Shown piece after piece: positions 46,159 through 57,780 of a stretch of 64,000 nucleotides of DNA. A model generated the notes under the pieces. The model had not been told where the DNA came from. It saw only the letters and a list, made by a program, of their open reading frames with translations, and did no database searches. How positions within the stretch are numbered: the stretch's first letter is position 1; every line of letters begins with the position of its first letter. The DNA is from Hyphodiscus hymeniophilus. Lineage: Eukaryota; Ascomycota; Leotiomycetes; Helotiales; Hyphodiscaceae. The stretch is taken from the NCBI GenBank assembly GCA_016508695.1, contig VNKQ01000010.1, forward strand, positions 1,761,938-1,825,937, in the 5' to 3' direction. The position numbers and the translations under genes are program-made.

Positions 46159-48408
46159 TTATCCACAAATATCCTCGTTCAATCCTTGTTTTCTATACAC
46201 AGGAAGACTGCAATTAGCAGTGTCTGCTTTGATAGATAGTGCAATATATCGTGAACCATATCTGGCATTTCCCAAGGAGCCTCCAACGTACCACAACCCA
46301 GACTCTAGTCAAATTAATTGTGTTAGTTACTTTCCACTAGAAAATTATAGAACAAGTTCGACTTACGTCCAGTAGGCTTGAATGCTCCAAGAATCTCACC
46401 CTCAGAGTCCAAACCGAAGAAATCTCCAGCCTTTTCAGCTATCTCCTTACCAAGTATATCAGCTACATGCTGTTTCAGATTTCCAATGAAGCCCGTGGCA
46501 AAAACGATGACGTCTGCTTCGATTCTGGTGCTGTCGGCAAAGACGAGACCTTTCTCGTAATATTGCACTGGTGGAGAGTCAGACTTGACTTTTATCTAGT
46601 GAGCTCCAGTCAATGATTTGTTCGCTAAAGGACTGTATAAGGAGATATACATACGTAACCCTTTGATATCTTCGCCGATGTGCCAGTGTCGATATAATGT
46701 CCACCTAACGTGACATTGATAGCTACTTGGATATCTCCGTAAGGATCCACCTCAAAGCCTGCACGTTCAAGAGCTTCCCATCTTTCTGGTTAAGCTTTAG
46801 CCATGGCGGTGAATGTTCGGAGGGAAAGAAGGCGCGAGATTGAAAGAGGACCAGAGAACATTACTCTGTCGCTGGTCTCTGTAGGGATGTTTTCATTATA
46901 AAGAACTCACGGTCATTAGCCGGGCTCTATTAAGTTGACTAAGTGGATGTGATTACCTTTGTATCTCGATTCAATGTACTCCTCAGGTAATACGTCTGAT
47001 CAACGTTAGATTGGACAATACCGAAGATAGGTACACAGATTCTCACATGTACGTGATCTCTGGACCATAGTGACAGAACAAAGTTCGGACTCATGCATAT
47101 CGTCGACAACATCATGGCCTGAAAAATAACATCAGATCGGCCAAAACACTGACGCTGGAAGTATTGGCTCGGTTTACTATGGACTTTACGTACCAGTATT
47201 TGCGGAGCCAATCACAATTCCAGCTTTACCTTTCCACGGTGTGGCATCTTTAAAGTCTACAGAATGAAGAACAACTCCTTCGTAATTTTCCTGATTGCAA
47301 CAGAAAGCATTAGGCTGAACAGTTCGCTAATGAATCTTGAAGGTTTCCTCTTACTTTTCCAGGGAAGACAGGAGTTCTGGGGGTTTCAGACCCGGCCCCA
47401 CTCGCCATAACGACATGTTTGCTTCGAATCACCATTGTCTCATCTTTCCTTCTAATATTGAGCGTACAAAGCTTCTCAACCGGATCCCAAGATCCAGATT
47501 CGACCGTGGTCGATAACCAGACATTCTGGGGTCACTTGTAAGCAAGAGAATTCATCTCCAAAGAATTAGGGCTACTGGTCAACTTACTATACCGTACTTC
47601 TCGGCCCACCTCCTGTGACCTTCTGCTAAAGCATTCTTACTAAGATATTCACCATACTCAGAGCCAAATGTTCGATCGAAAGGGAGATGTGCATATTCCC
47701 TGATTGTGTGAACTTTATTGCCGACTTAGCTTGCTTCGCTTTATAACTCACGCAATGTAACTTACGTCGCGCAACTTCATAGCAATTGCCCCAAGCATCG
47801 CCAATACAAGGATTCTTTTCAATGACAACGTAGTTTACGCCTAGGGCTCTCAAGCGCCCCCCAGTGCTCAACCCAGATTGACTTCCACCAATGATGACAG
47901 CGTCAAATTCCGTGATATTCTGCTCCGCTGTATTCGGGCCAGGCTCTAGTGAATCAACGTCTCCATGTCCGATTAGCTGCTCCAAGACCGTCCGCATAAC
48001 CCATATCTTCCATGAGCCATCGACGCCTGGGACCAGAGATAAAGAACCCGAGCATTTAGTGTCTGGGTTTGTTGTGGTGAATTCAAATTTGGTCTCTAGC
48101 CACCCAATGTTTTTTTCTAGCCTCACGATATTTTGAGTATTAGGAATAACTTTGAAATCTCGGGGTTCATGGACGGAAGCTAAATGTTTCCACACCTCTG
48201 CAATGGCTTTGCTGGAATTAAAGGTTCTGAAAGTACCAGTGAGTGCGAATGAGTCGCGCCAGATAGAGTCTTCAAGAAGCAAGTCGGTGTCGAGACATTG
48301 AAGTCGCGAAAGGACTGACGTGACTGTGTCGTCAATATTGAACGACTCAGGGATGATGACCTTGGGCAATGCTCCAGGGAGACTCTCGAGGATAGTTTTC
48401 TCGACCAT
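46159..48408 (-). pseudogene. FAD-dependent monooxygenase (FMO type) with one in-frame stop
   Basis: Nine exons: 48408-47766, 47712-47588, 47525-47355, 47290-47194, 47118-47053, 46995-46957, 46878-46655, 46595-46367 and 46304-46159. They join with consistent phase to 580 codons. An N-terminal SnoaL-like region is followed by the FAD motif VIIGGSQSGLSTGGRL, LPFDRTFGSEYGEYL, the NADPH motif VIGSANTGHDVVDDM, and the late FATGF and GLWYVGGS. Only one defect is seen: TAA at 46790-46792 inside exon 7, between AMAKA and PERWEAL, where relatives have a coding residue. No in-frame alternative intron removes it. It is probably a recent pseudogene, or read through. Confidence 0.85.
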
Positions 48409-48753
48409 CACGGAAACAATATTGAATCAGTTGTGTCGCGTTACTCTTTACAATATTTTGAATGCAATTTGACCCATAAGACATTTATGACTTCTTTACT
48501 TTTTCCCGAATTGCCTCGCTGGCTTGTTTACACACTCAGCCCGACTTATCCGAACAGCTAGACCCACTGCAAAAAACATCCCCGTAGACAGACTGAACAT
48601 AATTCACGGCATTTTTCTATATGCCGTGGCCATATTGACAAGGTTGTAGATTAGGTGAGCATCAGTTACGGATTTCAAATACACTTATCGCTTCTCGGAC
48701 GCCAAACAAGTCCGATTGGATTTGTAGGGGCCACATCCCCGACCGACCAACTG
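48409..48753. other. Upstream region of monooxygenase gene
   Basis: Intergenic, bounded on the right by the minisatellite. Presumed promoter of the monooxygenase gene. No coding signal. Confidence 0.4.
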
Positions 48754-49018
48754 CACAACTCCACAACTCCACAACTCCACAACTCCACAACTCCACAACT
48801 GCACAACTCCACAACTCCACAACTGCACAACTCCACAACTCCACAACTCCACAACTCCACAACTCCACAACTCCACAACTCCACAACTCCACAACTCCAC
48901 AACTCCACAACTCCACAACTCCACAACTCCACAACTCCACAACTCCACAACTCCACAACTCCACAACTCCACAACTCCACAACTCCACAACTCCACAACT
49001 CCACAACTCCACAACTCC
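48754..49018. repeat. 8-bp minisatellite, about 33 copies
   Basis: Uninterrupted head-to-tail copies of CACAACTC. A few units near the left end carry CACAACTG instead (the C-to-G variant recurs three times). Because the unit is 8 nt and contains no stop on either strand, all frames stay open across it and produce artefactual low-complexity frames such as repeated TPQLHNST. It lies between divergent monooxygenase and esterase genes. Confidence 0.97.
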
Positions 49019-49243
49019 GACAACGGGGAGATCCCTTGCGGGAAATATCGATAGAGAGCATGTAACCAGGAACACGGATAGAGGAAGCACCTTACGTGAG
49101 TAGATCTGCGACTCTTCTCTTTTCTTCTACAGCATGCAGAGACTTCCGTCAGTCATCAACTATCCCCACCTGACTATTCTGGCACCATAACCCTAATCAC
49201 GATTGCACAAAGCTGCTTGCAACTATCCTCGTCAGAGTTGAGA

Positions 49244-50170
49244 ATGGACCAACTCCTGTCCTTCGGGAAATCAATTGGCCAAGTTGTCGGGCCTACATAT
49301 GCCGTGTACGGCCAGTTGGTGCAGAAGCATGGTTCAGAGATTGAGGCTACACCAAGAAAGACCTTCACTTATGGCTCTCAACCCCGTCAACAACTCGACG
49401 TATATACGCCGTCTTCATCAGCTCCTGGTACAATCCGGAAGATCCTTCTTTTCATGTATGGTGGGGGGTTTGCGAACGGTGATAAAGTCAAGACAGAGGC
49501 TCCCCTGTTCTACAAGAATGTTGGTTTCTTTTTTGCAGAGAAGCTAGGGCTAGAAACAATTATTATGGACTATCGGTTGATAAAGCACGGTGCGAGATTT
49601 CCAAGTGGAGCAGACGACTTAAGCTTGGCACTCGAATGGATTGGTCAAAGATACCTGGGTCAACAAAGAGAGGTTTATGTGCTCGGAAACTCTGCAGGAG
49701 GCATGAATCTAGCGACGTGGTTATTCGAGCCAGCTTATCAGCAGTCCAGAAACTCCATGATGTCCAGTACTAGCAGCATTAAGATATCGGGGGTAATTAT
49801 GCTTGGAGCTTTATATGATTTACACAAATCATCATCCATCCTCAGGCAAAGCCTCGCTGGATACCTCGGCGACAAGCTCGATATCAACTCGGCAGCGGAA
49901 TCATTAAAGAGGTGCAAAGAGGCTGGCCATTTAGAATCCTCGAGATGGCCGCGCGTCTTGATTGCTGATAGCGAACTCGATCCGGAGGATGTAATCGAAT
50001 CTGGTCAAGAATTTCTGGCTCTTTTGAAATCTTCAGCCTCGATCAACGTGACATACCATCACTTGGAGGGACACAATCATATCAGTCCACCACTGGCTCT
50101 TGGGACATCGATTGCTCGGGATGAAGCATGGGCATACAAAATCGGCTTATGGTTGGATAGTGGAATGTAA
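49244..50170 (+). CDS. Alpha/beta-hydrolase esterase/lipase (HSL-type)
   Basis: Intronless, 308 aa from ATG at 49244. The oxyanion motif is MYGGGFANGD. The catalytic Ser lies in VLGNSAGGM (GxSxG), the Asp in IADSELDPEDV and the His in LEGHNHISPP, so the triad is complete. An acyl-carboxylesterase is likely. It sits across the minisatellite from a flavin monooxygenase gene. In Baeyer-Villiger routes a monooxygenase makes an ester and an esterase cleaves it; whether that pairing applies here is inference. Confidence 0.88.
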   Translation: MDQLLSFGKSIGQVVGPTYAVYGQLVQKHGSEIEATPRKTFTYGSQPRQQLDVYTPSSSAPGTIRKILLFMYGGGFANGDKVKTEAPLFYKNVGFFFAEKLGLETIIMDYRLIKHGARFPSGADDLSLALEWIGQRYLGQQREVYVLGNSAGGMNLATWLFEPAYQQSRNSMMSSTSSIKISGVIMLGALYDLHKSSSILRQSLAGYLGDKLDINSAAESLKRCKEAGHLESSRWPRVLIADSELDPEDVIESGQEFLALLKSSASINVTYHHLEGHNHISPPLALGTSIARDEAWAYKIGLWLDSGM

Positions 50171-50688
50171 TTTGAGTGAATACTGGTAGACGATCTCGTG
50201 CGATCTAGGATGGTTTATCAATATACATACATGAAAATACACATGAAATACCTTGAAATCTTGGATAATGTACACAAGGCTATCCGTGTTTAGTGTTTCC
50301 TCAACTACGACAATGATATGAAGTCCTGCTTGCAGATATCCTGTTAAGGTATCAAGCGAATTCCGAAACCATGGACGTGGTATTACTCCACACGAATCGT
50401 TAGTCAATTCCGAGGCTAGAAGAAGATGGCTATCATCCTTTGACGGTACAACACTGACCGGTGATGGTGGAACGCGGCGGAGCACTTGTACCTAATGTAG
50501 GCCGCCGGACAACGGACATCCTCACTCGGCCCCGAGTTAAATCAGTACGCAGCAATATACTGGCCATCTGTACTATATATACGATATCAAAGATCTTATC
50601 AGTGTGGTTAGTTCAATTATCACAATTTGTATAAAGGTCTGGGCTTTTTTCAAGTTCTCATAGACGTTAGTCTAAACCTTTGGCGAAA
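50171..50688. other. Intergenic, upstream of SDR
   Basis: Between tandem plus-strand genes. TATA-like TATATATACGATATC lies near 50575. No other feature recognised. Confidence 0.4.
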
Positions 50689-51641
50689 ATGACTGGCAAA
50701 GTCATGTAAGCATCCGGATCAGCTCTAGCCCGAAAGAACAGCAGCGACTGATTTATATGCTAGATTGATTACTGGTGCCAATGGAGGCATCGGTCTCAGT
50801 ATAGTAAAGCAGCTACTCGCAGAACCGGGTGATGTTGTGGCTCTGGTCGTTGCAATCGATTTGAACCACAACTATCTACAAGGGCTACTACCACAGCATT
50901 TTGACAGGCTCGGCCTCATCACTGGAGATATTATTCAACGGGAAACTAGTCGAAGAGGAGTCGACGTTGCGATTTCGAGGGGAGGCCGGATAGACTCCAT
51001 CATTCTAAATGCTGGAATACAAGGCCCCGTTGGATCGATTGTCAAGACCGATGTGGAAGAATGGAAGAAATGTTTGGACGTGAATTTCTTCTCGTTGATT
51101 CATTCTGTAAGTTATTTCCGTGTGTAACTATGACCTAAAAAAGTCAAATGATGAAGAGTGTTTGGTCAATGTCCTAAATCAAACTAGATCCAACTGGCAG
51201 CCCCTCACCTTCACGAAAGCAAAGGAACCATCATTATGACTACAAGCGGAGTCTCCCTCGGACCTTTCCCTGAATGGGGCGCATATGGTACTTCCAAGGC
51301 AGCAATGAACTACTTGAATATGTGTTGGCAGAAGGAAGACGAGAATGTACGAAGTGTCTGTATCAGGCCTGGAATTGTCAACACAGCTATGCAAACGTCG
51401 CTTCGCGGAGAACGTAAGTGCACCCATCTGGGAAATGAAGTTGGGGTCTAAGGCTTTAATAGTAAAGCATGCGTTACCTCCGAATACTTCAGAGTGGCTG
51501 GAAAAGATTCATCGAGATGGGAAGTTGCTAGACCCAGAACAGCCTGCTAAACTGTTTCTATATTTTGCATTGAGTGGGATACCTGATAACATGGTTTCCA
51601 CAATTGTAGATTGGGATGACGCTAGAATCAAACACAAGTAG
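50689..51641 (+). CDS. Short-chain dehydrogenase/reductase (SDR)
   Basis: Four exons: 50689-50705 (only 17 nt), 50764-51106, 51188-51413 and 51463-51641, giving 254 aa. The tiny first exon encodes MTGKV and splices onto LITGANGGIGLS, restoring the TGxxxGxG cofactor motif. Other elements are ILNAGIQG (NAG), the catalytic Ser in MTTSGVSLG and YGTSKAA (YxxxK), then IRPGIVNT. All catalytic residues are intact. A classical NAD(P)H oxidoreductase, perhaps a tailoring enzyme. Confidence 0.92.
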
Positions 51642-52015
51642 GTATGAACTTTAGCTGCAGTTTGAGAAAATTCTTCCCTGACCTCCATTGACCCATTAGC
51701 ATAGCTTGCAGCCAAGCAAATGAAGAGAACAGCTTCTTTAAAAAATACCCCTCTCCCCAGCACGTATGCGTGAGGAAAAGGGGATTTCACGCAGTTATGG
51801 CAGACTTTTCTACCCATACCCATAAAAGGCCTTAACGCGTAGTCTCTTTCCAACCCTACCAATCCCGAGCATCAGGTTAATCACATCAGTTGACAGATCC
51901 CTTCTAGAGACTCTCATGCCATAAAAGCAGTTCTGCCATTTCATCACACTTGAAACAGTCCGTTTAACGTAACCAAAAACTTTTACTACATGGTGATAAA
52001 ACTGCGATTGCGGCA
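51642..52015. other. Convergent intergenic spacer
   Basis: 3' flanks of the SDR and the regulator gene. Nothing recognised. Confidence 0.4.
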
Positions 52016-54992
52016 TTACAATGTGTCACGGAGCTTGAGCACAACTTTCACAAAGTTCTCAGCTATTCCCCAAACATGTCGACGGCGCAATAGTTCCACA
52101 GTTTGATCGAGAATATACAGTCGTCCCAGGTCACTAGATATAGAAGCTGTGCCCTGCACACTGATCTGTTGGGCCAGCCCAGTACGTAGCCATGTTTCAA
52201 TCTTCAACCATTCTGGATCGTCTCTGTCCGTTTTCATATGATCAAGTCTTATGATAGTGACGTTTTCTAGCGTAGCGGTAGGTTTCGGCATTAATTTCGC
52301 GAGGTAAAATAAAACGGTGCCAGCTTGAGAGATGAGAAATGACTCGACCGGGAAATTACTAGGATAATTCCTGGCTAAAGACAAAATTTGGCTGCTGTGA
52401 TATGCCGCGTTTCTCACCATCTCGGGGTTTTCAGATGCCCAATGATGCACTCGGGCCAGAGCTAATCTAGCCTCATTGCCGCCGCGGATAATGGAGTAAA
52501 GCCAGGTCATGAGCCCACAAGCGCCATATAAATGAGCTATGTGAATGATTTGCTGATTGTGTGTGGCAAATGATAACCCAGCTGTCGTCAGAGATGCACT
52601 AAGGGTCCGTGGTAATTGTTCAAAAAGATCAACAGCTGCTAAAAAGATGGGTATGGAAGAGTAGGGGCCATTGGGTAGCAGGTCAGCGACCGGTAAAGAC
52701 TACATTTCTTTTAGACTCCATAGCATCCGTGTCAAGGTCATTATAATGATGTATCGATGCTCTGACTCCCTGAATTTTTCAACTGGCCTAGCCGTTTTGT
52801 CGAAGAGTGTCCGTAACACTGCGTGCATTGTTTGAGCTTTAGGATTCCATTGTGGCGAAGGTAACATTGATCGCCAGCAATGGGAAGATTCGGCCGTCCA
52901 GAGTTGTACTGTACATGGCAAGGGTAGAAGCATATCCCCGATGCTAAGGAAAGGTCGCGTATTGTGGAGGTACGCTACTGAAGCATCGTATTTCTAATTA
53001 TGAGAATCAGAGAAAGGTTCCATTTTCGAACGGGGTTGGGATGCAGACATATACTGCCCAGCCGAGACGACACAACATTTCTTCATGGATCCAGTCTTTC
53101 CATCTTCTCTCGCCAGTCAACCCACCCGGCTCTGAGAATGAAGATGCCCCCGAGTCGAGGCGACGGCGGAACAGCCCCATGCATTTAGCTTGATGAACGA
53201 CGTTATTTCGATACGATTCGCTCAACTCGAAGAGTCGTTTATTTCCGCTACAATATCCATGTATTCCTTGGAGTAGCTGAGCTAATAGTTGAGACTCTGT
53301 TCTCAGATACCGACGATCATACTCGCCCTACAATGGTGGATTAGCATGGCAATAGACCTCTCTCTCCTGCCACCACTAGATGAGAAAACTGTGTGACAAG
53401 TACTGAGGAATGGATGAGAACATTGGAAAGAAATAATTATTTGTAGTTCAAATTAAGGATGAAAAGGATTTGATAGCGCCGGGAACAAAGTAGATTATTA
53501 TCATCGGAGACGGGCAGGTGCAAGGATATTAATCGCCCGAAGGCTATGACTTTTGTGAAAGATTTTGCCATCCATGTGTTCTAAATTCGCCAATCACCAG
53601 AAATAACAGCAGGCGGCGATTTAGCTCAGATAAGGTGTCGGAAAATGCTTTGGCTGCTGGCCAGTGACTGTACAGAGCGCCGATACTAGCTATGCCAAGG
53701 GTCACCGTGATATCTTGGGACAGGTCGAAGGAAGGTTGATGGACGATTTGCCAAAACTAGCATATATTAGAGAATTTGCTAATTCGCCAGACGATGATCT
53801 GACCTGGTGATGGTGAGCAAAATAAAGGTCAATGCAATGTTCAAGCTTGTCCTTGCTTGGAAGGTGTTTTGGGGCGACGGACTGCCAGGGACTTCGCTGA
53901 GCAGGCAAGTTGATACAACGGACGAGTGCGTCGACGGTCAATGACGGTAATGTCCAAGTAGAGAAAATTCGGGTCAAGGAATCGGTTTCCTCTCCATCAT
54001 TATCGCCAAGGTCGGGTAGCTCCAATGACTTCGACTCGAATTTGGCGTGCCACTCCATAGGCCATGGGTCGTGAGGACCGCAACTTTCTTCGGCATGAGG
54101 AATTGCGAGTAGTTCGAGTTCAAGAACTGCGGCATCTTCACTTGGGCGAACTGTCGGGGCTTCTAAAATATGCTCATCATCAACTCGAGTTTATTCCTGC
54201 GATGTGCGAACTGATGTGAATTGATCCATGTTTTCGAGAGGAGGATGGTCGTCATTTAGAAGATAGGAATCTCCACCGTCCAAACCATCGCCAGGCACAG
54301 TATCGAAGAGCCAATCGATGCTGGAATTGATGCCGCCAAAATCCAACAAATTGACAAAGTCATTGTCGAGCGTATTGGGCATATCCTCCAACCCAACGGA
54401 AGGATTCGTAGGCAGCGCATCTTCGACCGTGGGTAGCATATGAGGATTAGTGAAATTGGTGTTGCCATGTGGACTTTCAAGTCCCAGGTTAGCGCTGCGC
54501 GAACGAGATCTACGTAGATGGAGAGTAGAATGGCTTTGATTGTTGTTACTATTAGGACTGTGGGTCGTCTCGATGGGGGCCATAGGAGATTTAGGTGCGC
54601 AATAAGTGCAGTCTATTCGACGCCGTGAGCACGATGCGCACGATGGTTGCTCTCCAGTGCATCTTATCTTCGATCTGATCTTCTATAAGTACAAAAGATG
54701 TCGTGCATGTCTCTTACCGGATGTCTCACCTAGAGCAGCTCAGGCAAGCTGTTCTTCTGCGTCTTTTTGAGTTTCTACTTCGATTGTGAGTACGCATGTG
54801 TCGAAGCAAGCTATCACTAGAAGGGACGCATAAGCGGTAGACCAAGATGCCTTGACGGACCAATTTTTCTAACCGGCGATCAAAGGAGCGCAAGCATTCG
54901 TGACATATACAAAGGTCGGGTGCTATAAGCTCGTTACTACTTTTAGACTGAGAATGACGCGGTTGGAGGTCAGAGTCAATGTTCAGAGACAT
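52016..54992 (-). pseudogene. Hybrid C2H2-Zn2Cys6 transcription factor with two in-frame stops
   Basis: Exons are 54992-54874, 54816-54730, 54674-53804, 53756-53598, 53327-53049 and 52993-52016. Their phases match and give 831 codons. A C2H2 finger (CHECLRSFDRRDSLLRHMRTH across intron 1, shown here as CHECLRSFDRR plus DSLLRHMRTH) precedes a Zn2Cys6 cluster (ACLSCSR, SKIRCTGEQPSCASCSRRR, IDC). An acidic Asn-rich region and a PF04082-like domain (FWQIVHQPSFDL, LGIASIGALYS, YDASVAYLHNTRPFL) follow. Two stops interrupt otherwise continuous frame: TAA at 54191-54193 (after RTSQE) and TAG at 52700-52702 (after LWSLKEM). The 270-nt fourth intron is long. The gene is probably inactive. Confidence 0.75.
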
Positions 54993-55884
54993 AAGGGTCA
55001 ATTCACGTATTGGAAACTGTAAAATATAAGGTTTAGTAGGATGATGTTGTAATGTTTTAAAGGGTAGTAAATATTTGTAAATGGGCTGAAAGAAAAGTAG
55101 ACGAAGATCAGGGGAAAAGTGGTTTCTAATGCGGGGTTTTGACTCCGGGGTTACATCCGGGCAGCTGCCGCGTTTTCGGAAGCGTGAAAACGTTAATCCG
55201 TGCAATATACAAATGGCAATCTGCAATGCTACTGCGTGCTTAGCACATTGGATGCTTTTATATTAGAATCATTTTATAAGTATCCCCGATATAAGCACAA
55301 CCTTACTAATAATGTAGAGGGGCAGTTCTGGGAATTCCGTTTCTCCAAAGTCACGTGATACGTAGCTGGATACTCGCCGCAGTCTGGTTTACCAAGTTTT
55401 ATGCATCAGACCCAATTCTGCGCAATGGAAGGGATTAAATTGTGTGTAAACTTGCAACAATGAGATCTTTCATGTGTATGGCCATATATAGACACCGGCA
55501 TAGTAGAGAAATCATCGCGGCCTCCTATACCTGGGCCTGGTACGAGAATTACCTTTAAGAATTATTAATATTGCTTTCTGCTTTTTCCTGTGTTTTTCGT
55601 CATGGTGGGATTATTGTGTCCTTATAGCGCTCTTAAAAGTATATTAGGTTAATGATAGGGAGAAGAAGAGAGAGGAGCAAGAGGCAGAAGTATTAGGACG
55701 CCAACCAAAGTCTCAATAGATTAAGCCTTAATTCAGTAGCGAGCTAAAGAAATAAAAGCAATGCTATCCTTAAGGGTTGAAATTGCACAAGCTCGTTAAG
55801 TCTTCGACCTCGTCATCGGCTCTCTCCGAAGCCACCCTTTCGTAATCTGTCTGACCATGATCTACACTCTCCTTCTCATTTCAC
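54993..55884. other. Intergenic, AT-rich
   Basis: About 0.9 kb without a recognisable gene. 55560-55780 is A-rich and purine-rich and could be decayed repeat sequence, but I found no terminal repeats or target-site duplication. Confidence 0.35.
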
Positions 55885-57657
55885 TTACGTCGGCAAGATG
55901 CAGCGCAACAAAAATGCCCAGGAACAGCCCTCCACTAACCCAAAACGGATTCCAATGGCTGCGTCTCCCTTTCGCATGCCATGTGCGAAAAGAGTGGCCA
56001 TCAGCGGTCCACCAGCCATCACCCCGAGGGTCTCGATCAGCGACACTGTTGTATATAGAGGTGCGATATACACTCTCGGCGTTGATGAGATGAGGAAAAT
56101 TCGCAGTGAGTAGAGTGCTCCACTGCCTAACGTCAGAAGAACAAGGCCTAGACAGTGGTTAGATACCGTGGTGGAAAGTGATCGACCTAGAATAGTTACC
56201 AAGGACGAATATTCCAATCGAGTGTGCTAATCCAACTGTGAAATAACCAATGAGTTTGAGCGTTGCGCTTGATATGGTTATGTAGAAATCCTTTTTGGGG
56301 GCCGACCAATGCATTGCTGACTCCAGGATCTTGCTTGTACTAGGGAGTACAAAAAGGAGGAGCAGCAGGCTGATACCATAGCGGATAGACACCAAGTATG
56401 TGGACTGTCTTTGGCTTTCAGAAGGCGAAGAGAAATAGCAGCTTGGCATTGATGATGAAGCGGCTACTCACATGCGCCAACGGCCAGGAATAACGTTTTG
56501 ATGTGTATAAAAGCAAGATGTTGTTCGATCCGTGAGCAACAAAGTGAAGAAAGAAACATAGAAGGATCATCAGCACCTTGAAGTCGTATAGTAGAAAATC
56601 TGAAACACGACGGAATAATTTCGTGCCGTTTGGAGAAACGCTCTCGTCGCTAGGCTCTGCGGTCGTATTTTGCGTGCTTGATTTCACACTGGCTGTCTGG
56701 TGAAGTGTTACTGGTACAAGAATCAAAATAAGGACAGCGACGAATAACATTGCAAGGCCTACCCACATTGCTATCCATGGATCATGATACAGGAGCCATG
56801 CACTCAAAGGTGGACCGAGGAACATAGCGAATAATGTGTAGCCTCCCAACTAGAAGAAGGTTGACGCCCTGATCAGTGTCAGTCACAACAATGCAGAGAA
56901 CCAAAAGTCTCTCGATATAATATAATTATAGGAGTGATCTGAGAACCTGCCTCTGATATTCGCTGACCAGATCAGCGACTATAACAGACATCAACGATGA
57001 AGCGACCGGTCTCGAACCCCCCAAGTAGGCCATGTCAAGCAGAGAGCCATACCATGCGAATTGGCAAAGCTTGGTCAGGGAAACCTGCGTAATACTATGA
57101 GCATCGTATATGAAATCATCTGAAGATTACTGATCTCGTGGCTCACGAGGACCTCACACACAACCATGATCCACGCTGCCCCTAAGAATGCCGCAAGTGC
57201 ATTCAAACATACTACAGGCTTTGTCCCATATGCGTCTGCATGAACACCAGACGGTACAGGGAGAAAGATGCCTTTGATCAAAGTTGAGCGTAGAAGTACG
57301 CTGCATTACTTGGAATGTTATCCAGCAAAGTCTGCCACCCGTTCAGCATCGCAACTTGGCTTTGTACCCATTCAACCTTGCACATATCTTCTGCAATTGG
57401 GGAAGGGACTGTTTGTTTTCGTTCAGAATAGAATTTCGAGCAGAAGATTGCCTCAAACAGACGGATCTTGCGCATCTTTGTATCACCACCCGTTACAAGA
57501 ATGAGAAGGAGGAAGATGAGAACAAGAGTACAAGACGTATTGTCCCATTTTCCAAAGACGAGTCAAGATGCTGCTGCCCATTTACGAGCTTGGGGAGGAG
57601 GGCTGAGCGTTAGTCTGGAGTGGTGGTGTCATCGCAATCTTTAATTGTCGACGCCAT
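55885..57657 (-). pseudogene. MFS transporter, disrupted near the 5' end
   Basis: Multi-exon MFS protein. Readable blocks include MCKVEWVQSQVAMLNGWQTL, VHADAYGTKPVVCLNALA, GGYTLFAMFLGPPLSAWLL, FLHFVAHGSNNILLLYTSKR and GLVLLTLGSGALYSLRIFLI, a layout known from fungal drug/metabolite transporters. The presumptive start ATG at 57657 opens a family-like leader (MASTIKDCDDTTTP). This runs into TAA at 57610-57612, and the continuing frame shifts by one base near 57510-57530 before LVTGGDTKMRKIRLFEAIF. A candidate intron at 57309-57272 is only 38 nt. Translation from a later Met would lose the first membrane segment. Probably inactive. Confidence 0.65.
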
Positions 57658-57780
57658 AGTGATTGAAGAAACCGGACTTTGAAGTCGTAATGTTTGGGGC
57701 ATTGTTAATCTTATGTAGAGAAATTGGGCAACTTACACCACAGACCACCCCTATTTAAAATGCAAGGCTTTCGGGGTTGG

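Noticed and set aside
46800..46872. Alternative 80-nt intron that would remove the monooxygenase TAA
   Set aside because: A GTAATG donor and CAG acceptor exist around the stop, but joining them shifts the frame and deletes conserved sequence.
48655..49090. Long low-complexity open frames on both strands across 48.66-49.09 kb
   Set aside because: They are artefacts of an 8-nt repeat unit that contains no stop codon in any frame; no start context, domain or conservation.
54173..54211. Intron removing TAA at 54191-54193 in the hybrid regulator
   Set aside because: The only phase-compatible pair gives a 39-nt intron with a weak donor, shorter than every supported intron here, and the sequence on both sides reads as one continuous exon. 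A nonsense codon is simpler.
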